NCBI GenBank assembly: GCA_036362985.1
Contig: JAYGXS010000004.1
Span: 33,609,316-33,673,315 of the forward strand
DNA: 64,000 nt
Direction of reading: 5' to 3'
From: Ligula intestinalis
Taxonomy: Eukaryota; Platyhelminthes; Cestoda; Diphyllobothriidea; Diphyllobothriidae
The translations under genes and the position numbers were made by a program. Positions within the stretch are counted from its first letter, which is position 1. Each line of letters opens with the position of its first letter. The notes beneath the pieces are model-generated. The model was not told where the DNA came from and made no database searches. It was given only the letters and a program-made list of their open reading frames with translations. Shown here one piece after another: positions 47,741-64,000 of this stretch.

Positions 47741-49380
47741 TGTATGACCATCGATGTCGATGAAGTCCACCGTGTGCTCAAGAGCAGAGACGGTAAATGG
47801 AGCTAAGTACGAGATTCTAATGAAAAAGAGGCGCAATTGTCGACCTCAATCTAACCCTCCACCGCTTAAGCTGGGGAAAATACTGAAGTTGAGATGAACA
47901 CAGCAGGCTTTGGGTGGAAGCCGCTGTCTCTAATGCAGCCTGTAACGCCGCCTTAACTTAGCCTGTAGTGACGGTAGACTGCGCGGGTACTATTGCACTG
48001 TCTACGCTCACACACCTAAAGTCAATGTCTAGCCAGACTGTAGGAAGCCAGGGTTGGTAATAATACTACTTTTTCTTCGTCTCTTTCCCAAACACACAAA
48101 TTTTGGACTTTATAAAAGGTTCTCCTGGTATTTGAGGTGGTTATATTTATATTACATTGTTTTCCATATATGTCTATTTCTTCCTCTATAGAGTGATATT
48201 TGCAACGATGTTTCGTCCCCGTCTCTGTCCAGTCATCATTGCCGTTATCCGTTCCGCGTTTTATAAACCTGATGAAGGGCTTCATGGTCTCTAATCATGC
48301 TCACAGCGGTTCTGCTATTTTTGCCAGCTCGTCGCTGGACTCCGCAGTCCACAAGGTCACATCTCCGGCGTTTCGGTGATGATCATGTGACCTCTGCATC
48401 TCCCTCATCTTCTCGACCCTGTTGTCCGCGATGGCCTCCTCCGGTCTCACCTCCCTGATGGGTGATCATGAAGCCAGTCGGGCGGTGTCACAGTGGTGAA
48501 CGACAACCTCTGCTGCTATATGATTTCTCCAATTGACAAGAAGCATTTCCAACCCTCATACGTTCTCATCAACAGTCCTGTCTCATTGCACTACAATCAA
48601 TCCTATCAAGCAACCTCTTTAATTTTGCAGAAGCAGTTCTTTTTCTCTTATGATTTGTTTTATTTTTAAGCAGGGTTCGCTGAACTCTGCCCCCGTTTTA
48701 ATGGTAGGAGTTTTTTTCTCTGCTTCCTCCTTAGTTCACCGTGCGTTTTCAGAGAGTGTTGACTACTATTTTAAAATGATATGTTGGTGGGTATTAATTT
48801 TATCTGCCAAAAGTACTTAACGCTATTGCTGCCTATGTGGTTGTTCACGGCGAGCAGCATTCACCAACTCTGTATTTATTTTTCCACAGCACTAAGTTTG
48901 CAATGACGAGGCCCTTCGGGCCCAGAATATAAAAGTTATTTATATATTACTAATTTACTACTACATCTGTTATTTCATATGCTAATAACTAGGGTGTAGC
49001 TGAGCGATACTATTTGATGATTATATTACTGAGTGTATTATAAATCAGAGGCGACGCTGATTAAAGTCAGCACTGAGCTCATATTCCCCCAATTTCAACA
49101 GGAAGTGTAGTAGTATTGGTGCTTGCACCGGCGCTGCCATTTGCCGAAGGTGACTGTGATTCAGCTACGCTAGAGCTTAGAATCCTCATTTTAACTACTC
49201 CGATTAAGTACATGTCTGGGGCCCTAAGCAAAGCAGAGCTTGCCTTGGTTTCCATTAAAGAAGTGAATAGACACAAAGATCTAGGTAGTTGGACGGCCTC
49301 AAAACTACCACCATCTGAGCATTTAAAAGGCCGTAAAACATGCGCGGCACATCACGTTCGTGATGAAGTGGGCTTTTAGA
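47740..49380 (+). repeat. Long interspersed repeat, shared with helicase intron 9
   Basis: Three blocks recur in the same order at 58,960-59,640. They are GAAGTCCACC..G..CGAGAGCAG, then GTAGTGACGGTAGACT..GGTACTATTGC..TGTCTAC..GTGTCTAGCC, and finally AGGGTGTAGCTGAGCGATA through GGGGCCCTAAGCAAAGC. The repeat is longer than 600 bp in the intron and interrupted here between about 48,060 and 48,980. There is no coding capacity. It is perhaps the untranslated part of a retroelement. Confidence 0.7.
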
Positions 49381-49699
49381 GTCACTCCTTTAGAGCTAGT
49401 CAAACAGGACTTCAGTTCTTCAGTGAGACCGCATTAAGAATACAGAATGCAAATCTTAATTTCCTAAGATAACAAGACACTGATGCCATTGAGCAAGTGC
49501 GACGAAGGGTGAGAAAACATTTATGCAGTCTTAGGGCTCTTCATTATTCAGAAAGATGAATCAGACAGAACTTAATCTCCCTGTCCAATAGCAAACGAAG
49601 TATAACATGCTATGGACATTCCGCAATGTGCAGTGATATGCACTTTCACTTCAATCTGAATAAATCTTTGTGTTTTAAATCTGGTCTCATCAGCAAAGA

Positions 49700-49800
49700 T
49701 TATAACATAAAGGAAAAGTAGGCTGTGGAAATTGAACCCGGACATCCTGACCTACAGACGACTAAACCATCCAGAGACGGTGGCCCCTGTGTAACGTCCG
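49700..49800 (-). repeat. tRNA-like SINE head
   Basis: On minus, TGGTTTAGTCGTCTG (A box) and CCGGGTTCAATTTCC (B box) are spaced as in a tRNA, in the order expected of a SINE head. The long minus frame at 49,700-50,134 reads through it and is not taken as a gene. Confidence 0.5.
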
Positions 49801-51110
49801 AGCGGGGAAAGCCAAACGAATAGCTGGTAGCCGGAATCGGAATCAGGTGAGCTTGCACGGTTTTGGGTCTTTCGCAGAAGATGCTCCCTAAAAGATGATC
49901 CATCACATCAAAAGGAGAATTATGCTTTTCTCCGAAAGAGTCCATGAGGGAATATAAGATTGTCCAGAATAGATTAAGGTTTATCGAACGTACGATCGGA
50001 TCGAAAAATATAGAAGGAAAAGGTCGTAGGAAAAAAGCGTAAGACTTAACGTGTGAGAGAAGAAAGGGTGATGGCGTGGAAAAAACCGACGATGGAAAGA
50101 TGACTGCGAGCCGTGACTTCTCCTGCAATACCAAAAATTGAAACTAGACAACCAATGTAACCAATTAAAACAAACGAGTGTCAAGGTGATTCGTTACACC
50201 TGTCAAACTTTTAGTTTCTTAAACAAAACCAATAGCCAATTACAACCTTATCTTGTTTTGGCTAATAACGCGAAGTACAAGCTACAAATGGCTAGCTGAC
50301 CCTAAGTTAAACCACCGTTCTCAGTAGGTAGTCTTCATCAATGCATGCGTCACACGCGCAACCTCTTATATAATTTCAGGCTCGCAGTTAGTAAAGTCCA
50401 TTCTGTTCTAAGCAAACCACAGAGAAAACTTCTGAAAATGATGAAAATCCTAGTTGTTAGGATACACCGAAGTTACCAGACAGCGAGACAGGGAACAGAG
50501 ACTACCACTGGAGGAGGCTACTGATCGTATATTCTTATAGCATGTAAGTTGGTAGAAGTCCTAGGGTGACGGACTAATGAATACATCATGCTCAAAATGG
50601 CAAACAATCCGAGAAAATTTTGATGTCATTTGGATCAACGTCTGATTTTGAGTAATTTGAGATTGCGCTGTTTTACTGGATCGAAATTAAAGAAACCGTT
50701 ACGAAAACTGTGTGCTGTGAGTAGTCGTAAAATTATGCGATGTTTCCTTTTCTGAAACCCAATTTTCACTTACTCCGGCTTGTTGTTAAATTTAACTGTT
50801 GGATGCTCTTACATTTTTCATTATCTAGTTTATGACGACCTCGATTAACCCATCTGCTCTTGTCCTCTAAAGCATTTTCTGTCGCCGAGGTTCGTGATTG
50901 GCGGAATCGATCTCTGCAGCAAGGTCAATAAGTTGGAAAGGCTTATGTTGTCGGAAGCCGTATCATGTAGCTATTTGATCAGTTTGTCAATATGCAGCCT
51001 AGTTGGCTATTGTTCATGAATTACTGTATAGTTTAACTACCTTAATTACGAAATATCAACACAAATTACAAAACCCGACTTTTGATCTGAATACTGTCTT
51101 CACATCGATA
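49801..51110. other. Spacer, nothing assigned
   Basis: Apart from the read-through ORF above the SINE head, no domain, repeat match or splice chain was seen. Confidence 0.4.
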
Positions 51111-51458
51111 GCAGACTTGAGTGTGAGAGAGGGAGAGAGATGAGAGAGCAACACGCTTTATTTTGAAGGTAAATTTCTAAAATTTTAGGTAAATCCGCTT
51201 TGTACTGGTAAACATGCCTCATGTTTCATCAGTAGAGGGTAGGGAACGGATCCGTGGGCACCCCTTCTTTGCAGTCACCAGACATGTGGGAGTTTTCAGG
51301 TTAGACAAACCCCCCCGCCAAATCAAGGGCGCTCCCGTGAACGGTACAGATCATGTTTCAACTATGGCATCGTATTTCTTCTTGAATGTGGCAACTGTGT
51401 CGGCAGCAACAACGTCGGGGGGGGGGTTGTTCCATGCATTCAAAGCGCACCTTGAGAG

Positions 51459-53330
51459 TCAGTAAACGTGCGGGAGGCCATCTGTCCGTTGTACTACCAG
51501 CTTGCAGCAGTATCTTCGCGTAGGCATGTCAACGGCAAGCTGGAAGTACTCTGCGACCTCCGGTATGTCAACGCAAACTATCACTTTGTACATCATGATT
51601 TGGTCGCCTCTGGTGCGTCGAAATTCGAGGGTAAACAGGTCCAGTGCTTTATAGCGCTCCGGATAGGTCAGCCTTCTCACTTCGGGCACCATTTTTGACC
51701 CCAGTCGTTGAACATATTCGATGTCAGTCATTTCGCTCTTCGTACACGGAAACCAAGCGGACGATCCATACTCCATGATCGGGCGAATGAACGTGACCAT
51801 GAGCTTACGGAATATCTGCATGGACCAGGACGTTAATGCTCTTTTGAACATCCAAAGTAGCGCTAGCCCCTTGCGTCTCGCCAAACTTGATTGCTCTTGG
51901 GTCTTGAGGTCGTCCTGAATGATAACGCCCAAGTCTCGAGTGCTCCTTATAGCGGCCAGTGTCATGTTTCCCATTGTATAGGGCGGGTGTTCCCGGTCTC
52001 TCCCAATTATTAACAAGTAGAGCTGTTGAGCTAGAAGTTCAGCTGCACATAACTCATCTGTTTCGAGCACATCATCTGCATTGTGGAGACCTTGGATGCT
52101 CGGGCTTTCACAACGCCTTCTTTTCAGAAATGAATTGAATCGATTTGGCTCGGTTTCCACGTTTTTCACCAGATCATCTTCGTATGCTACTTTCTTTGCC
52201 CTCATCATACGTTTGCATTCATCTCTAAGTGCTTTATATGTTGCTTTTGCTTCGTTAGTTTTCAGGATCATGAATGCTTTGTAGGCACATTTTCTGGCCT
52301 TTAACTTGCGTTTTGTCTCGCCATCAATCCATGGGGGACGACATGCTGCCCATTCACAGAGCTTAAGGGCGACAAAGTCGGTACAGAGCCGCTCAATATT
52401 TCCACGGATAACTCTCCAGCGTTCGTCTGCATTGGCTGAGCTACTCGGTTCCCAGGATAGGTTCATAGTGCTCTGCCTCATTTCATCGTAGTCAGTCTTC
52501 GAGTATGCCGGTTTGTAGCATCTACGCGTTGACGGCGATCCTGTTTTGTGGAATGCTGCTAAGACAGTAGCATAATCACTGGTGCCTAGAGGTGCGGAGA
52601 CCCGAACATCAGATACTTTTGTGTGGCCATTTGTAAATATCAAATCCAGACAGGAGGCCATACCCGAGTCAGCTATCCGCGTAGGCTGGGCAACATGTTG
52701 TATAAGATGGGCTTCGTTTGCCATTTCTAGCAACGAGTTCTCCGTTTCATAGGCAGGACTTTCGATGATCAGATGTGAGCAGTTGATATGTGGGCAATTG
52801 AAGTCACCGACAATACAGATCCGCGATCTTCTGGCATACTTTTTGACTGTAGTCAACCAGTTTATACCATTGGCTTGAGGACTTCGGTATATAACACCTA
52901 TGGTTGTAGTTGCACCAGTAGCAGCCTTGACCGACACCCAGAGTTGTTCAACCCGGTTGTCTTCCGTGCGTGTACGTTCTAACAGTGTTACAACTAGTCC
53001 ATCAGTCGCATATACCAAGACACCTCCATGTATCCTTTCGTTACGGCCGCAACGGAACACTCGGTAACCAGGCGCATTGATGTCGCTATCCTTTACGGAT
53101 TCAAATTGCCAGGTATCTGTCACCGCAACAATCGCAGGGCACTTCTGTGCGATAATTTCATGTAATTCAGCCAGTTTGTTGAGTAGGCTTTGTGCATTTA
53201 TCAGTAGAATGCCTACAACACTTTCAGAGCTTCCTGGGCCATTACTAGCAATGGTTTGAACAGAGGCCTCCTCTTCTGGACAACCCGAAAATTTATTATG
53301 TGTAGGTCTTTCTCCCCCGCGGCACGACGT
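51459..53330 (-). pseudogene. CR1-like ORF2: endonuclease fused in frame to C-terminal region
   Basis: Counting from the GTG at 53,123 there are 554 sense codons, and the frame is open further upstream. Endonuclease landmarks are TDTW (2-5), IGVIYRSPQ (75-83), GDFNCPHINC (106-115) and LDLIFTN (159-165). The terminal SDH motif is SDY (182-184), so the catalytic His is lost. At residue 366 (about nt 52,025) AAELLAQ is followed at once by LYLLIIGRDRE and DLGVIIQDDL, which normally lie after the RT palm. Roughly 350-400 residues are therefore deleted without breaking the frame. The 3' end shifts frame at a run of ten G (plus strand 51,417-51,426), after which the usual CR1 ending appears. Confidence 0.8.
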
Positions 53331-53707
53331 TCTTTAAGTTTATCAGCAGCTTTATGATGTTTTATCCTGTCCTCAGGAGACAGATCTGCCCGCATCGAGA
53401 TATCGATGCCTCAGACCACGGGTCAGCAATGTTATTGGAATGTGGTCGGACTGGAAAACCGCCTTCAGTGGTCTAGGCCGTCCACCTTCTGCAGGTTTTG
53501 CACCTAGTCTAAAAAGGCTTACAATCGATACGTGTCCATCACTCGAGTCCAGCATTTTAAGGGTGATTTTTGTTATTTCCTTAGAGTCGTGTTGAACGCG
53601 TTTTTCTGCATCTACTCCTTCGGATTCGGGCACATTGAAGAAAAGAAGTGATTTCGTTTTATCAGTTGGGTCGTTTGTTGCTTTTGACGCCTTAGATACC
53701 GATGCAG

Positions 53708-53720
53708 AAACCTTCGAAGT
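53708..53720 (+). repeat. Target-site duplication, left copy
   Basis: AAACCTTCGAAGT, identical to 54,036-54,048. Confidence 0.95.
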
Positions 53721-54035
53721 GTGTGTGTGTGTGTGTCGTAGCCCATATTTGGATCAGGAATCCCCGCCGGAATCCAAACTGGGAGTAGTTGGGAGACGGA
53801 GAAAAGCCGTGACCTCGACCGGCTTGAGCCACAGGTCCGCGGGAGTGAGGTGGGTGCCTGGCCGAGAACTGCAGGTGAACAGATGACGGCAGTCATGCGG
53901 CGAGACGCCGCAGTCGGGACAGCAATCGGGTATGGATGGATCGAGCCGGTGTTGGTACTGGCGAAGGAGCATGCAGTAGCCACTGCGTTACTGCGCCAGG
54001 GTACAGCGAGTGACCCTCGGGAGATGTCGTTCGAT
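53721..54035 (-). mobile_element. Nested 5'-truncated non-LTR insertion with 13-bp target duplication
   Basis: The insert of 315 bp is bounded by two identical 13-bp copies of AAACCTTCGAAGT (53,708-53,720 and 54,036-54,048). On minus it encodes RVTRCTLAQ, a stop, then SGYCMLLRQYQHRLDPSIPD, CPDCGVSPHDCRHLFTC and FLRLPTTPSLDSGGDS with a stop at 53,754. It ends in a short tail with (AC)n directly against the target copy. A CCHC tail, 5' truncation, a 3' microsatellite and target duplication are standard marks of target-primed reverse transcription. The relative at 6.2 kb belongs to the same family. Confidence 0.92.
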
Positions 54036-54048
54036 AAACCTTCGAAGT
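54036..54048 (+). repeat. Target-site duplication, right copy
   Basis: AAACCTTCGAAGT, identical to 53,708-53,720. Confidence 0.95.
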
Positions 54049-54399
54049 AGAAGCCTTCGGCACTCCGTGTAGCTCGGCCCTCTTATTTGCGGGTTTCGGC
54101 GTGTTCCACCCCGCATTTTCATCGATTTCTGTAGCAGAAAGCAGGAGAGGTGGGTCTCCGCGTTCCAGATTTTCTATTGGCGTCGTTGCCGGTACCATTA
54201 TCGTATCTGACATCGCCGCATCTAAATTTACCGCATCTTCTTCGAGGATTATATTTTCGTTTGTTGTATCGGTGGGGGTGTCCGCAGCGTCCTCGCCAAG
54301 GATACTACTTTTGCACGTATTACAAACGGGTACGAGCCCTTCTGAGTCGTATTTTTCAAGACCTGGTAGATTTCAGGGGCTATTTTTGCGCATTTTATG

Positions 54400-55750
54400 T
54401 GCACCATACTCGTACCCTTCAGCCTTCAGTCTGAAGTGTCCTTTGAAAAGGGAACAGTAAAACTTCACTGTTTCTCGTACTCACTACTGTACTGCAGGTC
54501 TCAGATCGTATGGATTTTCAAAGAAGCCGTAGCATAGGTTAGATTGCATTGTTCAAGCATATAGCATACCACCTTTTGGAAATAATGAGCAAAGTTTTGT
54601 CTCCAACAGTCACTAAATAGCTTATTCAGCGCTGTAGCTCCAAGTCGCAGTTATTTGAATGTGGTTCCAAGCGACTTCACAACTAATACCTAAAAGCTGT
54701 ATCCATTAATCCTATGTTAAAACGCCCATAAAACCGCGCCAATTGGCCAGCCGGCGTGTTAAACCCATGAACCCCTAAAGGCTAAATTAGTTCGCAAAAT
54801 CGGTCAGCTGTAATCACCAGCGAATCAGCCAATTAGGCCATTGCGCTGTCCACTTTCTACTGTTACATTGTCCTGATGCATGAATTCTGTTAGATGCCTG
54901 TTTGATCCAGACAGTGTTTCAATTGAGTCATTGGCTCTTCGCTTTCTTTTACATTTTTTCTCATCGGGGACTGTTATAGCCATCCAAGTGGTACCTCATG
55001 TTTGTGTACGAGCTGGTGAAAAACCTGTGCATTCTATATCGGAAGGGGATCTTTGGGGTTTTTCTTCGTTCCTCTTCATGCGTATTCACACATCCTTTTG
55101 CAGTGATTCATATAGATTTTGAATTCCGAGCAGAGTATCAACTAACATTACAGGTTCTTACCAACACTGCTGTAAAATAATATGATCTACGCAACAACGG
55201 GGCTTGGAAAATGTGTCGTTAAAAAGGTTCAAATTTGCAATGTGCCGGACAGCTTCATGTTGCTTTATTTACCATGCTGATGGCATAGGTGTTTTCTTGA
55301 TAGTCACTCGGCTGATATCAAAGTGCCCCAGCAATTCTTGGGTAATTTCTGGTAGATACTTAAGTTTTGATATTTCATTTTTTTGTCCCATATGAGGGTA
55401 GTGCACCAAATAGAAGAAATTCATTAGTGATAACATTTTGTAGGCTCAGTCGGAAATTTTATGTGAATATTTGAATTTTAAACCATTAGCTTCAGCTGGC
55501 CAACCGCGTAATACGCATAAATTACCAAAAGGGAGTTAGTAGCGTACCATTGTCTAGTAGACTGTAAGGCGATTGCATGTGTTCTGATGTGTTCTAGGGG
55601 AATTTTATTAGCAGGGTCTTCCTCCCACCCTTTTCACGCGGAGCGAATCGGTATTTGGACTGTTTAAATTCAAGAGATTACTGCCATGCTACATTTTTTC
55701 CATAGGGAATAAGCTCTATCAGCGTCTGGCTAACCTTTCTGACCTCCCTT
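54400..55750. other. Region upstream of the helicase
   Basis: A strong acceptor (TTTCTGACCTCCCTTTCAG, ending 55,754) eight bases before the first ATG used for the helicase implies an upstream exon, either 5' UTR or the N-terminal ~90 residues of DHX16. I looked for the N-terminal helical domain in 54.4-55.7 kb and did not find it. The 80-codon frame at 54,880-55,122 does not resemble it. Confidence 0.5.
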
Positions 55751-55761
55751 TCAGTCGCAAC

Positions 55762-64000
<8,239 letters not shown>

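Larger units (their letters stand above)
53213..54370 (-). pseudogene. CR1-like ORF1, split by an insertion
   Basis: The upstream part (54,370-54,036) reads LVPVCNTCKSSILGEDAA, with a C-x2-C pair, down to PKASTSKV. The downstream part (53,720-53,213) resumes with SKVSASVSKASKATNDPTD and VSLFRLGAKPAEGGRPRPLK, then after one frameshift RADLSPEDRIKHHKAADKLK and ERRAAGEKDLHI. The last blocks match the C-terminal domain of CR1 ORF1 (RLG.K......RPLKV, then L.PE.R..H..L..ELKERRA.GE.DL). ORF1 products bind nucleic acid in the retrotransposon particle. Removing the insert and one target copy restores a continuous frame across the junction. Confidence 0.75.
51120..54400 (-). mobile_element. CR1-like retrotransposon with internal RT deletion and a nested insertion
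   Basis: Read on minus, the parts come in CR1 order. ORF1 runs from about 54,370 to 53,213 (interrupted by an insertion at 54,035-53,721). ORF2 begins with LLINAQSLLNKLAELHEII near 53,200, continues through an endonuclease and jumps directly to the C-terminal region, ending WNNPPP / TVATFKKKYDAIV near 51,370. A (GA)n-like tract at 51,125-51,150 may be its 3' end. The RT fingers and palm are missing, so the copy cannot act on its own. Confidence 0.8.

Noticed and set aside
49700..50134. 144-codon minus-strand ORF
   Set aside because: It reads through a tRNA-like SINE head at its 3' end and shows no family motif.
54880..55122. Possible N-terminal exon of the helicase
   Set aside because: Its translation does not resemble the DHX16 N-terminal helical region and no donor in the right phase was found.

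Overview
The window looks like nuclear DNA of a flatworm, most likely a tapeworm near the diphyllobothriideans (Spirometra, Diphyllobothrium, Schistocephalus). The basis is indirect: coding exons split by very short GT-AG introns (32 to 55 nt), a mixed load of Penelope-like, CR1-like and RTE-like retroelements plus a Tc1/mariner relic, tRNA-derived SINE copies, and sparse genes in long AT-rich spacers. Phylum-level placement is fairly secure; family-level placement is an inference.

Three genes are convincing. (1) A DEAH-box spliceosomal helicase of the DHX16/Prp2 family on + from 55,762 to the right edge. Ten exons can be placed; the C-terminal third lies outside the window. (2) An aldo-keto reductase on - (28,517 to 26,804, perhaps to 26,642). 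Five exons join in frame, but two of the four catalytic-tetrad residues are replaced, so it looks like a pseudoenzyme. (3) A tiny LYR-motif protein close to LYRM9 on - (39,646 to 39,363), two exons with a 32-nt intron. A terminal exon of an unrecognised gene (40,434 to 40,287, -) and several orphan ORFs are weaker.

Layout: 1-5.7 kb has no gene that I can see. 5.7-8.5 kb holds an inverted pair of a short repeat, a non-LTR tail, a Penelope GIY-YIG fragment and a 59-bp-arm palindrome. 8.9-9.3 kb has an orphan 154-codon ORF. 9.3-15.8 kb is mostly featureless apart from two short repeats. 15.8-18.1 kb holds a Penelope RT relic and SINE pieces. 19.6-20.9 kb is a dead Tc1/mariner. 21-26.6 kb is empty. 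26.6-28.5 kb is the AKR gene. 29-31.9 kb has a weak RT relic. 32-38.3 kb holds two tail-to-tail RTE copies with SINEs between them and a Penelope-type terminal repeat at the end. 39.3-40.5 kb holds the LYR gene and the unknown exon. 43.6-44.3 kb and 47.6-47.7 kb are CR1-type tails. 47.7-49.4 kb is a long repeat that recurs in the last helicase intron. 51.1-54.4 kb is a CR1-like element with a younger non-LTR fragment inserted in its ORF1. 55.8-64 kb is the helicase gene, whose 4.5-kb intron 9 is filled with diverged repeats.

The most unusual signal is a recurring short motif (CTGANGA, hairpin, GAAA, then a self-complementary pair of bases, then TC). It is found at seven places, and its implied helix III co-varies between copies. 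It resembles the minimal hammerhead ribozyme known from Penelope-like elements. No bacterial, viral, CRISPR or rRNA feature was seen.
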